64,000 nucleotides of DNA from NCBI GenBank assembly GCA_029465975.1, contig CM055754.1, forward strand, positions 621,421-685,420, read 5' to 3'. Origin of the DNA: Dallia pectoralis. Taxonomy: Eukaryota; Chordata; Actinopteri; Esociformes; Umbridae. A model generated the notes under the pieces. That model did not search any database, had not been told where the DNA came from, and saw only the letters and a program-made list of their open reading frames with translations. The translations under genes and the position numbers were made by a program. The first letter of the stretch is position 1. Every line of letters starts with the position of its first letter. Shown here piece by piece: positions 12,585-23,606 of this stretch.

Positions 12585-13373
12585 CTTTGACCTTTATTAT
12601 TTCTCTGACAGGGTCTTTTACTCCAGCCTTTTAGTCTTCACATTTGGCTTCCCAGAGGTTTGTGCAGATCTCTGAGACACATGGATTTCTGTCTGACACA
12701 CAAACTGGTTTGAACTTGGACATAATGACCCACACTTCATCAATCATCATTCACTTAGCAACATGAAAGAAACGATTTTGGGCCATAGAACATAATCAGA
12801 ACCTTTCCTCATGTCACATTTGTCTTTGACAGATGCCATCAATCAAATAAGACAGTAGTTTGGCTCTAGGATTTATTTAATCCATGATGGACGTATTTAT
12901 GTTGTGGATTCCTTCTTCTGAAATGAAGGTATTTACTCTGTCAGGGGAGTTGTTCTTGAGAGAAACCTTCTAAATTATCCCCAAATCAGCTGAAGGCAAA
13001 TGTCTCTTGGAAGGCATACAGTGTCCGGAAAATATGTGTGTGCATCTCTGTGTGTGTGTATGTGTGTCAGGCTGTTTCTCTTTATACCCACCCGGACGTG
13101 TCACATTCACTTCAAGGGTCAGAGGAGTAACTTTGAAGCGATTTAGCATATTTAACCCAGCAGGGAGTCTGACTGGGTGGAATTAGGAGGGGGTGTGGTT
13201 GTAGGATGGAAGTGACTGCACCCTGCACCTGGAACTGTAACCCCTCCCCGTCGTCTTTATGGCGGATGCCCTGATTGGCCTATCACACAAAGAAAATGCC
13301 TTTTAGGTTCAGATTAATTATTGATCAAGGTCCCTGTGCTTGGATTGTCACCAGTGCTGACATAAAGGCCACA
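12585..13373. other. Single-copy stretch, nothing recognised
   Basis: No convincing coding frame. A short TG-rich patch (13035-13068) is present. The plus-strand frame starting at 13275 runs into the next repeat. Confidence 0.4.
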
Positions 13374-13812
13374 GTGTGTCTCAGTGTGTCTCTGTGGGTC
13401 TCTGTGTGTCTCTGTGTGTCTCAGTGTGTCTCTATGTGTCTCTGTGTGTCTCTGTGTGTCTCTGTCTGTCTCAGTGTGTCTCTGTGTGTCTCTGTGTGTC
13501 TCAGTGTGTCTCTATGTGTCTCTGTGTGTCTCAGTGTGTCTCTATGTGTCTCTGTGTGTCTCTGTGTGTCTCTGTGTGTCTCTGTGTGTGTTTCTGTGTG
13601 TGTCTCTGTGTGTGTCTCTGTGTGTCTCAGTGTGTCTCTGTGTGTCTCAGTGTGTCTCTGTGTGTCTACGTGTGTCTCTGTGTGTCTCTGTGTGTCTCTG
13701 TGTGTCTCTGTGGGTCTCTGTCTGTCTCTGTCTGTCTCAGTGTGTCTCTGTGTGTCTCTGTGTGTCTCTGTGGGTCTCTGTGTGTCTCTGTGTGTGTCTC
13801 TGTGTGTCTCTC
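13374..13812. repeat. 10-bp minisatellite TCTCTGTGTG, about 43 copies
   Basis: Long array of TCTCTGTGTG and TCTCAGTGTG with occasional TGGG, TATG, TACG and 12-bp GTGTGTCTCTGT phase shifts. The three plus-strand open frames across it (up to 312 codons, Cys/Val/Ser/Leu-rich) are explained by the lack of stops in the repeat. Confidence 0.95.
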
Positions 13813-13982
13813 AGGGGCGTCTCCTCAGTAGCTGTTCTCCCAGGCGTCTCCTCAGTAGCTGCTCCTCAGCTCCTCTTACCTCCACTCTTCTCCTCCATAA
13901 AGTCTCGGGGGAGGTTTCAATTAAATTCATTTTTAATCCTGTTCCCCTCGTTTATCTCCACACACCTCAGGAGGCAGGGATT

Positions 13983-14162
13983 GGACCAGTGAATCCAGGA
14001 CCAGTGAATCCAAGACCAGTGAATCCAGGATCAGTGAATCCAGGATCAGTGAATCCAAGACCAGTGAATCCAGGATCAGTGAATCCAGGACCAGTGAATC
14101 CAAGACCAGTGAATCCAGGACCAGTGAATCCAAGACCAGTGAATCCAGGACCAGTGAATCCA
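13983..14162. repeat. 15-bp minisatellite, 12 copies
   Basis: Unit GGACCAGTGAATCCA with GGATC and AGACC variants. It lies 170 bp after the 10-bp array. The period is five codons, so the frame stays open on both strands. Confidence 0.96.
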
Positions 14163-14522
14163 GGGATAAAGACATCTCCCCATTCACTTGGTGCACTGCT
14201 ATATGGAGATTAGAATGGACCCTTTGCATGTAATTTCCCCTGTCTGTTTGTTCTGGTTTAGATATCATAGACATGTGTTACAGCGCCTGTGTTACAGTTA
14301 CACAACCTCTGGTATGAAGTCATTGTCATAGTATTTACCACACAGTATGTTTCATAATATATTTATATTTTAAGAATATTAAAGACATTGTATATTGAAT
14401 ATTACATTTATATATTAAACAGTTATCCTGCAAAACACAAGAGAGGTTCAGAGACTTTTTTATGCAGCATGATGTTGCATATTAGTTCTGAAACTTTTAA
14501 TTGCTACACTTTAGCTGAACCT
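14163..14522. other. Single-copy stretch, nothing recognised
   Basis: AT-rich spacer between two arrays. No gene or element seen. Confidence 0.4.
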
Positions 14523-15558
14523 GTTACTGATCCAGTATGGGTGTTACTGATCCAGTATGGGTGTTACTGATCCAGTATGGGTGTTACTGATCCAGTATGG
14601 GTGTCACTGATCCAGTATGGGTGTTACTGATCCTGTATGGGTGTTACTGATCCAGTATGGGTGTTACTGATCCTGTATGGGTGTTACTGATCCAGTATGG
14701 GTGTTACTGATCCAGTATGGGTGTTACTGATCCTATATGGGTGTTGATGATCCAGTATGGGTGTTACTGATCCAGTATGGGTGTTACTGATCCTATATGG
14801 GTGTTGATGATCCAGTATGGGTGTTACTGATCCAGTATGGGTGTTACTGATCCAGTATGGGTGTTACTGATCCAGTATGGGTGTTACTGATCCTGTATGG
14901 GTGTTACTGATCCTATATGGGTGTTGATGATCCAGTATGGGTGTTACTGATCCATTATGGGTGTTACTGATCCTATATGGGTGTTGATGATCCAGTATGG
15001 GTGTTACTGATCCAGTATGGGTGTTACTGATCCAGTATGGGTGTTACTGATCCAGTATGGGTGTCACTGATCCAGTATGGGTGTTACTGATCCTGTATGG
15101 GTGTTACTGATCCAGTATGGGTGTTACTGATCCTGTATGGGTGTCACTGATCCTCTATGGGTGTTACTGATCCAGTATGGTTGTTACTGATCCTGTATGG
15201 GTGTTACTGATCCAGTATGGGTGTTACTGATCCTGTATGGGTGTTACTGATCCAGTATGGGTGTTACTGATCCTGTATGGGTGTTACTGATCCAGTATGG
15301 GTGTTACTGATCCAGTATGGGTGTCACTGATCCTGTATGGGTGTTACTGATCCAGTATGGGTGTTACTGATCCAGTATGGGTGTTACTGATCCTGTATGG
15401 TTGTTGATGATCAAGTATGGGTGTTACTGATCTAGTATGGGTGTCACTGATCCTCTATGGGTGTTACTGATCCTATATGGGTGTTGATGATCCAGTATGG
15501 GTGTTACTGATCCAGTATGGGTGTCACTGATCCTCTATGGGTGTTACTGATCCTGTAG
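14523..15558. repeat. 20-bp minisatellite, about 52 copies
   Basis: Unit GTTACTGATCCAGTATGGGT, kept strictly at 20 bp over more than 1 kb with no indels. Variants: TCCTGTATGG, TCCTATATGG followed by GTGTTGATGA, and GTCACTGA. The TATATGG+GTTGATGA pair recurs as a linked block, showing multi-unit duplication. In-register length with point variants is typical of unequal crossover or conversion. Confidence 0.97.
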
Positions 15559-15748
15559 GCATAGAATAATTGACTTAATACAGTATTTCTCTGTGCATAT
15601 TCTGCAAAATATGTGATTTTCAATGGAACAGCTTGTTACATGTAATGGACAATTGATTAGGGTTTAATGGAAGTATTGATTGAGGCAATGTGGAATGTAA
15701 ATATGTCTGTTCTTATGCAGGACAGGACTTAAATGGAGAGGAGTTACT
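15559..15748. other. Single-copy spacer
   Basis: AT-rich spacer between the 20-bp array and a CT tract. No gene seen. Confidence 0.4.
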
Positions 15749-15797
15749 CTCTCTCTCTCTCTCTCTCCATCTCTCTCTCTCTCTTTCTCTCTCTCTG
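15749..15797. repeat. (CT)n microsatellite
   Basis: CT-rich dinucleotide run with a few interruptions (CCAT, TTT). Confidence 0.9.
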
Positions 15798-15867
15798 TGC
15801 CCTGGATCATGTTTATTTCTAGGGCCCTTATTTTGTGCCCTGGATCATGTTTTTCTAGGGCCCTTCT

Positions 15868-15972
15868 GTATTTTGCTTTTAATCCTGACTAGTCTACCAG
15901 TCTCTGCGAAACATCCCCAGAGGCTGATGCTCCCACCATCACACTTCACACTAGGGATGATATTAGCCAATT
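15868..15972 (-). mobile_element. Tc1-like transposase fragment (degenerate)
   Basis: Read on the minus strand, 15970 to 15906 translates as LANIIPSVKCDGGSISLWGCF. It keeps the Gly-Gly-Ser...Leu-Trp-Gly-Cys-Phe segment characteristic of fish Tc1/mariner transposases, found in the catalytic domain between the first and second conserved acidic residues. DNA similarity to the family seems to extend to about 15868 (ATCCTGACTAGTCTACCAGT). Only about 35 codons survive; neither terminus nor the rest of the transposase is present. It sits between a CT tract and a 12-bp minisatellite. Family recognition is from memory. Confidence 0.75.
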
Positions 15973-16084
15973 AACAGATCCAGTAACAGGTCCAGTAACA
16001 GGTCCAGTAACAGGTCCAGTAACAGGTCCAGTAACAAGTCCAGTAACAAGTCCAGTAACAGGTCCAGTAACAGGTCCAGTAACA
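15973..16084. repeat. 12-bp minisatellite, about 9 copies
   Basis: Unit AGTAACAGGTCC (variant AGTAACAAGTCC), starting immediately after the Tc1-like fragment. Confidence 0.95.
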
Positions 16085-16955
16085 CTGTAGGAAACTGCAT
16101 TTTAATGATTGTTCCTGCGGGTGTTTATGAATATTGTTAAATATTTAATGTTTCCAAAAATGTAATGATGCCATAATCGCTTATAGCTCCCTTTGTTTAA
16201 AAGCTACAGCCTAATTTGTAGGAAGAAAATACCAACCACTATATTTGTCACAACTGCATTTTGAGGATAGGAGATAAGTAACATTACAACACATATAAAA
16301 AACCAGGTGCAGTTAGGCAAAACTTTTAACATAAATGATATTACAAATAGTTTTTAAAATAGTTATTTGTGGAAACAAATAAGTAAAATGACAATAAAAG
16401 TAACAGTGGACGAATCAAAAAAAACATTTGAACAATTGGATAGTATTTATGAGACAAAGGTAAAACACTTGTATTTGGTAACAGATGAGAGTGATTGGGA
16501 ACATGACGGCTTCATAACTCACTAGATACTGAGGTGAATTCTCTGTTTCCATTTGGTTGGCATGGTGACTGATATACCTATATTACCTGCTAGTCATTAT
16601 AGTTTGCAGATGAGCTGAGATTCCTGAAGGAGAAAAATGATCTCCCCTCTAATGATGTCATTGTGTTGAGTGATCAGCAGAGATCCTTTGTCAGAGATCG
16701 AGTGATTACAACGTGCAGCCACAATGTTAAGCATCTGCCAGAACAAATGACAAGATGGCGCATACACGCACAAGATGATTTGGAGTGACCCGTTTTATTT
16801 GATGTTTCGAAAGTTTTCTAAACCAAGGAAAACAAAATGACTGTGCTCCCCTCTATCTGTTAGCACTTAACCTATAGAGGATAAAAATATACATATACGT
16901 TTGTATATGACAACAGCAAAATTCCAGTTTTACATGGAGCATAAGAGAAAGGGAA
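16085..16955. other. Single-copy stretch, nothing recognised
   Basis: AT-rich with many A-runs. No open frame of note and no element identified. Confidence 0.4.
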
Positions 16956-17003
16956 GGGGAGAGACAAGGGAGGAGGGAGAGAGGAGGGAGAGAGGAGGGA
17001 GAT
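16956..17003. repeat. GGA/GAGA purine-rich repeat
   Basis: About four copies of GGAGGGAGAGA-type units. Confidence 0.85.
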
Positions 17004-17142
17004 GGGGCAAGATACACAGACATTGTAATACAGTGTGACACGCTCAGAAGGTTTAAATATGAATGAGCTGTTCTTCATACTGCTTTCTTAGTAGTACCTG
17101 GATCTCCATTTGAATTGGCTGATTACTGTGCAGGGAGGAGCA

Positions 17143-17493
17143 GGAGACAGACAGAGGAGAGAGACTGAGGAGACAGACAGGGGAGGCAGACAGAGGAGGC
17201 AGAGGAGACAGAGGAGACAGAAGAGACATAGGAGACAGAGGAGACAGAAGAGACATAGGAGACAGAGGAGACAGAGGAGACAGAGGAGACAGACAGAGGA
17301 GGCAGAGGTGACAGAGGAGACAGAGGAGACAGAAGAGACAGAGGAGACAGACAGAGGAGACAGACAGAGGAGGCAGAGGAGACAGAGGAGACAGACAGAG
17401 GAGGCAGAGGTGACAGAGGAGACAGAAGAGACAGACAGAGGAGGCAGAGGAGACAGAGGAGACAGACAGAGGAGACAGAGGAGACAGAGGAGA
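17143..17493. repeat. 9-bp minisatellite GACAGAGGA, about 39 copies
   Basis: Purine-rich array based on GACAGAGGA, with GACAGACAGAGGAGGCAGAGG inserts, GACATAGGA and GACAGAAGA variants, in repeated super-blocks. Period 9 keeps both strands open: Arg/Gln/Glu on plus, Ser/Leu/Cys on minus. The highly biased composition argues against a real charged protein. Confidence 0.95.
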
Positions 17494-18369
17494 TGTGATG
17501 CTGTATATTCACCTACTCCTAAGGGGTGAGACAGAGGTTTTTGAGACAGAGGACATGTGACTGATAAGAATAGTTTGGTGTTAGCGTCCGATCCAGACGG
17601 AGAAACACTTAATGTGAAATAGATGCGCAGTCACACAGAAGAAGACAATATTATAAGACTATTTTATCAGTTCCTTAAATTATTCCAATCCCGAAGAGGA
17701 TTTCTGGAACATGAGCAAGTGAAAAGTCAGAGTAGTAATGTGGTGCTTGCAGAACGTCCATAATTTGAATCTAAACTGGAAGGAATATCACGCTCTGCAA
17801 GTAACTGTGTTAAAGTTTGTTAATAAGCTTTCCTGATAAAATTCTATATAAATAATGTAATTTGACTCTTACAGTTGAGGTGGTATACTAATGGATTTAC
17901 ATTTGAAAATGTTTTCCATCACATTTAAGTCAGCAGACATCTTGTCCATTGTAGGAACCGTGCCATAATCATGTGAACGCTACCCGCAGTTTGTTTGTAC
18001 GATCAGAGAGATGAATACAGCTACTGTAGAAACGATACTCTGACGGTGTTGTAATAATTTCTCTGTGTTAGATGGCATCAAACTCCAGACTCCTGAGTTA
18101 TGACCTGACGGTGTTTTAAACACTTCCACTCAGTCACATGAACAGACGGAGTCCACCTCACCCACACACACTGGGTGGCATATGATAACTAACACACACA
18201 CACATAACCCACACACATAACGCACACACATTACCCACACACATAACGCACACACACATACAGCACAGTATTTACACACTACGTCTCACCATACATGGGC
18301 TGTGTTTAGGCAATCTGCAGAGAGATTAGCTGCTGTCTACATGACTTTCATACAGAGTCGGCCCACACA
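17494..18369. other. Single-copy stretch with a short CA/ACGCACAC patch
   Basis: No gene recognised. At about 18185-18262 there is an imperfect CACACACATAACGCACACACAT-like patch. Confidence 0.4.
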
Positions 18370-18510
18370 GAGAGCAGAGCGTTAGAGCAGAGCGTCAGAG
18401 AGCAGAGCGTCAGAGAGCAGAGCGTCAGAGAGCAGAGCGTCAGCGAGCAGAGCGTCAGAGCAGAGCGTTAGAACAGAGTGTCAGAGCAGAGTGTCAGAGC
18501 AGAGAGGCAG
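18370..18510. repeat. 15-17-bp minisatellite, about 9 copies
   Basis: Unit AGCAGAGCGTCAGAG with an optional AG insertion, so period alternates between 15 and 17. Later copies degrade (AACAGAGTG, AGAGGCAGAGC). Confidence 0.9.
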
Positions 18511-19420
18511 AGCATAGCATCACAGGGAGAATATGTGCGGGCGTAGAAGGATTTATGGCAAGTTCCTGGCATTGGTTTGTCCCGGTAAACTAAATGGAAC
18601 AGAATCCATGAAGGAATCCTCCCATGTGTCTACAGAGACTTTCTCTGTCCGCTATCAGGATTTGTTAAATGTCTTTTACATTATTGAATTGCCCAGTTCT
18701 ACTTACAACAACAGCCCTGTTGAGCTAAGAACCAGAGGCTGTATCGCGTCCATGTGGTCCTGCTGTTCCATCAGACACATGAACGTCACTGAAACAAAGG
18801 AATATGCTGTGTGTTTCCACTGGAACCTGAGCAGCGTTTGATTGATTTGTCTGGTGGAGTTGACACCAGTTTCCCTGTGGACGGGCGGCTCTGAGACCTG
18901 CATAATACTGTGATTGATGCTGCCAGGGTCGAAATCGCTCCACTGAAACATGAAATCCAATTAAATCACCTGGATACAATCTGTAATTGATTAACAATGT
19001 CAAGTTAGACCATTTATATCATTAATAATACAATGAAAAAGAGTTCATTTTGATAGAGATTGTTTTACATATAGAACATTACTTTCGGAGAGTGCATTTT
19101 CCTTACACAGTGGGGGGTAGCGATATTTACTGTCATTAGGGAACAGAGTATACAGATATATACAGATATATTGTACATGGTTTTCAGTCATTTCTATGTA
19201 TTTCTATTTTTCTAATGCATTTCCAATTTTACCCACAACTGTTGCTTTGTTTCATTAGGATCAGTAATGTGCAGATGTTTATGTGCCTCCTAATTCTGCT
19301 TTCATTGTAACTTGACACGGGTCACCAAACCATTTAATAAAACAAGTCTCTAAATCTATCTGCTTCACAAACCCACATTACTTATTATTCGACAATGTAA
19401 TCTATATCAAATATATCTAA
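18511..19420. other. Single-copy stretch; weak open frames only
   Basis: It contains a 102-codon plus frame (18533-18841) and overlapping minus frames of 85 and 92 codons, none with a recognisable domain. I do not support a gene. Confidence 0.4.
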
Positions 19421-19560
19421 ATCAACACCCTGATGAAGGCCAGTGGCCGATACGCGTTGGTGTTTTTCATATGTTTCACCCCTCCAATAAAGATTTTTTC
19501 ACTACTTTTTTGTATCTACTGGGTGCCATGACTTGGATTTTTTTCCTATTAGTTTCTAAT
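19421..19560 (+). mobile_element. Penelope-like retroelement 3' remnant with hammerhead-like motif (tentative)
   Basis: At 19424-19464 the sequence can be drawn as a minimal type-I hammerhead. Stem I is AACACC (19424-19429) pairing with GGTGTT (19459-19464). The CTGATGA core is 19430-19436. Stem II is GGCC/GGCC with loop AGT. The second core reads GATA (19449-19452) where hammerheads have GAAA. A tiny CGCG stem III and cleavage-site position U19458 follow. An AATAAAGA-type tail follows at about 19490. Such motifs are known from Penelope-like elements. The core change and an extra A before stem II suggest an inactive copy. Confidence 0.5.
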
Positions 19561-20264
19561 GTAATCTATATATTTTAAAGTCAGTTAAGATTAAATAAAT
19601 AAAAATGTAAGTTGTATGGATGACTATATTATTTTTCTTTCCAACTCATCCTTCACGAGTTAATATGCGTTCCTACATTTTCCTTTTTCATTTTTGTGAT
19701 ATTCAAGCAGTGACCATAGATATGTTTAGTTTTCAAGTGAAAAATTAACAACCTGTCCTATTTTTCCATTTGTGGAACCTTCCTGTGTCCAGGCAGAATT
19801 ATACTACTGCAACCTCACCTCCTGCTGTGAACTCTGGAGAAGCACTTACAAATGGTTACAATATTATTATTTACTCTCAAGTCCTCTCTTCGTTCTCATC
19901 CCATCATCATCATCTTCCTCTCTCTCTACCCTTCCATTGTCTTCCTCCATGTGTAGAGTGAGATAATGTCCTGTCCTCTCTCTCACTCTATCTTCAGTAA
20001 ATCCTGTGTGACAGTTTAATGGGTTGAGACATGTGGATCTACACTGTGTAGTATAATATCCGTACCCAGCTGACTGGCTATCACAGGAGCAATACAATGA
20101 GGATCTCTGTAGGAAGAAACGTGAGACGTTCCATCACACAGACCAGAAAACCGTGTCAGTGCTACTCTCTGTTGCCTCGTCCTGCCAGGTTCAGGGCAGG
20201 GGGGGGTTTTCTTTGTCTGTTTCTACTCCAACATATCTGCTGCTGTTGACCAGTTCTCTGGAGT
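19561..20264. other. Single-copy stretch, nothing recognised
   Basis: AT-rich, short frames only (up to 76 codons). Minor CATCATCAT and CTCT patches near 19905-19985. Confidence 0.4.
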
Positions 20265-21448
20265 TTTGGAGAATCACTAGACTGTCTAAATGGTCGACCT
20301 GTAGACAGGAAGTGGAGAATCACTAGACTGTCTGGATGGTCGACCTGTAGACAGGAAGTGGAGAATCACTAGACTGTCTGGATGGTCGACCTGTAGACAG
20401 GAAGTGGAGAATCACTAGACTGTCTGGATGGTCGACCTGTAGACAGGAAGTGGAGAATCACTAGACTGTCTGGATGGTCGACCTGTAGACAGGAAGTGGA
20501 GAATCACTAGACTGTCTAAATGGTCGACCTGTAGACAGGAAGTGGAGAATCACTAGACTGTCTGGATGGTCGACCTGTAGACAGGAAGTGGAGAATCACT
20601 AGACTGTCTGGATGGTCGACCTGTAGACAGGAAGTGGAGAATCACTAGACTGTCTGGATGGTCGACCTGTAGACAGGAAGTGGAGAATCACTAGACTGTC
20701 GACCTGTAGACAGGAAGTGGAGAATCACTAGACTGTCTGGATGGTCGACCTGTAGACAGGAAGTGGAGAATCACTAGACTGTCTAAATGGTCGACCTGTA
20801 GACAGGAAGTGGAGAATCACTAGACTGTCTGGATGGTCGACCTGTAGACAGGAAGTGGAGAATCACTAGACTGTCTGGATGGTCGACCTGTAGACAGGAA
20901 GTGGAGAATCACTAGACTGTCTAAATGGTCGACCTGTAGACAGGAAGTGGAGAATCACTAGACTGTCTGGATGGTCGACCTGTAGACAGGAAGTGGAGAA
21001 TCACTAGACTGTCTGGATGGTCGACCTGTAGACAGGAAGTGGAGAATCACTAGACTGTCTAAATGGTCGACCTGTAGACAGGAAGTGGAGAATCACTAGA
21101 CTGTCTGGATGGTCGACCTGTAGACAGGAAGTGGAGAATCACTAGACTGTCTGGATGGTCGACCTGTAGACAGGAAGTGGAGAATCACTAGACTGTCTGG
21201 ATGGTCGACCTGTAGACAGGAAGTGGAGAATCACTAGACTGTCTGGATGGTCGACCTGTAGACAGGAAGTGGAGAATCACTAGACTGTCTAAATGGTCGA
21301 CCTGTAGACAGGAAGTGGAGAATCACTAGACTGTCTGGATGGTCGACCTGTAGACAGGAAGTGGAGAATCACTAGACTGTCTGGATGGTCGACCTGTAGA
21401 GAGGAAGTGGAGAATCACTAGACTGTCTGGATGGTCGACCTGTTGACA
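20265..21448. repeat. 46-bp minisatellite, about 26 copies
   Basis: The unit includes GTGGAGAATCACTAGACTGT and TGGTCGACCTGTAGACAGGA. It has an embedded short inverted repeat CCTGT-AG-ACAGG and a GTCGAC palindrome. Two versions differ at TCTAAATGG versus TCTGGATGG. The TAAATGG type recurs at roughly every third to sixth copy, showing higher-order blocks. One copy (near 20698) has lost about 10 bp between the two GTC triplets. Confidence 0.97.
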
Positions 21449-22081
21449 GGAAGGAATCTAGCCTTTATGGAGAATTGCGCGACACAGTCCAACATTGCCA
21501 GCCGTAAGATTACATCGCCAAGTCTGTTTAATCACACACACTTTTTTCTGACCACTATACAGCATTAGAACACACATTTAAGACGTACACAAACAGAGCA
21601 AAACACACAACACGTTTGGCGTTACAACCTATTATTTTCACATCCATCGTAAATAGTTTAGCGTTTGCATTACGAGAAGTTTTATCAAGAGAGCATGTAA
21701 GGTTTTAGATCAGTTGAACTAAACAATACATTTGAATTGCTTTGTTTTAAGGGACCGGTTTGTGTATGTTTGCTCTTACTAGCTAAAAGGCAAGTCTGCC
21801 TTGTCCTCAGACACTCCACGAGGTCCCAGAAGCGCAATGTTTGGAAAAGAAAATCCCTTTAAAGTTGATTAGGCTTTTATATGGCTGCTTTCTGTCATCC
21901 TTTTTGGGACTTGAGTTAGTCTCATTTTTAAATGCAGGGTTTTGTAGATTTTCTTAAGGCAGCACATTAAATGACCTGTTTGGTCGAATCTAAACTTACG
22001 CAATGAAGTCTGTCCCGCGTCTTGTTAACCTAGAAACTCAAAATAGATATGCACTTTCTTTATTTTATTTAGTATTAGTAT
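21449..22081. other. Single-copy stretch, nothing recognised
   Basis: No frame above 60 codons. AT-rich, no element recognised. Confidence 0.4.
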
Positions 22082-23606
22082 GATATATTGTAACCCCAAT
22101 ATCAGCTAGGATATGGTAACCCCAATATCAGCTGGGATATGGTAACCCCAATATCAGCTGGGATATGGTAACCCCAATATCAGCTGGGATATGGTAACCC
22201 CAATATCAGCTGAGATATGGTAACCCCAATATCAGCTGAGATATGGTAACCCCAATATCAGCTGGGATATGGTAACCCCAATATCAGCTGGGATATGGTA
22301 ACCCCAATATCAGCTGAGATATGGTAACCCCAATATCAGCTGGGATATGGTAACCCCAATATCAGCTGAGATATGGTAACCCCAATATCAGCTGAGATAT
22401 GGTAACCCCAATATCAACTGGGATATGGTAACCCCAATATCAACTGGGATATGGTAACCCCAATATCAACTGGGATATGGTAACCCCAATATCAACTGGG
22501 ATATGGTAACCCCAATATCAACTGGGATATGGTAACCCCAATATCAACTGGGATATGGTAACCCCAATATCAGCTAGGATATGGTAACCCCAATATCAGC
22601 TGGGATATGGTAACCCCAATATCAACTGGGATATGGTAACCCCAATATCAACTGGGATATGGTAACCCCAATATCAACTGGGATATGGTAACCCCAATAT
22701 CAACTGGGATATGGTAACCCCAATATCAACTGGGATATGGTAACCCCAATATCAACTGGGATATGGTAACCCCAATATCAACTGGGATATGGTAACCCCA
22801 ATATCAACTGGGATATGGTAACCCCAATATCAACTGGGATATGGTAACCCCAATATCAGCTGGGATATGGTAACCCCAATATCAGCTGGGATATGGTAAC
22901 CCCAATATCAACTGGGATATGGTAACCCCAATATCAGCTGGGATATGGTAACCCCAATATCAGCTGGGATATGGTAACCCCAATATCAGCTGGATATGGT
23001 AACCCCAATATCAGCTGAGATATGGTAACCCCAATATCAGCTGGGATATGGTAACCCCAATATCAACTGGGATATGGTAACCCCAATATCAACTGGGATA
23101 TGGTAACCCCAATATCAACTGGGATATGGTAACCCCAATATCAACTGGGATATGGTAACCCCAATATCAACTGGGATATGGTAACCCCAATATCAACTGG
23201 GATATGGTAACCCCAATATCAACTGGGATATGGTAACCCCAATATCAGCTGGGATATGGTAACCCCAATATCAGCTGGGATATGGTAACCCCAATATCAG
23301 CTGGGATATGGTAACCCCAATATCAGCTGGGATATGGTAACCCCAATATCAGCTGGGATATGGTAACCCCAATATTAGCTGGGATATGGTAACCCCAATA
23401 TCAGCTGGGATATGGTAACCCCAATATCAGCTGGGATATGGTAACCCCAATATCAGCTGGGATATGGTAACCCCAATATCAGCTGGGATATGGTAACCCC
23501 AATATCAGCTGGGATATGGTAACCCCAATATCAGCTGGGATATGGTAACCCCAATATCAGCTGGGATATGGTAACCCCAATATCAGCTGGGATATGGTAA
23601 CCCCAG
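22082..23606. repeat. 26-bp minisatellite, about 58 copies
   Basis: The unit reads GATATGGTAACCCCAATATC followed by AGCTGG or AACTGG. Copies cluster by type: AGCTGG at both ends and in the middle, AACTGG in two long central runs, with AGCTGAG scattered. One copy lacks a G (near 22993). Every unit contains a CANNTG hexamer (CAGCTG or CAACTG) and a near-palindromic GGTAACC. No open frames persist because the unit carries stops. Confidence 0.97.

Noticed and set aside
13275..14213. 312-codon plus-strand frame rich in Cys, Val, Ser, Leu
   Set aside because: Made of the TCTCTGTGTG array and the 15-bp array. Three frames are open at once.
18533..19003. Gene from overlapping 85-102-codon frames
   Set aside because: Frames on opposite strands overlap, with no domain, and lengths are expected by chance.
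20265..23606. CRISPR-like regular repeats
   Set aside because: Units are contiguous, with no unique spacers, in a eukaryotic genomic context with no cas genes.
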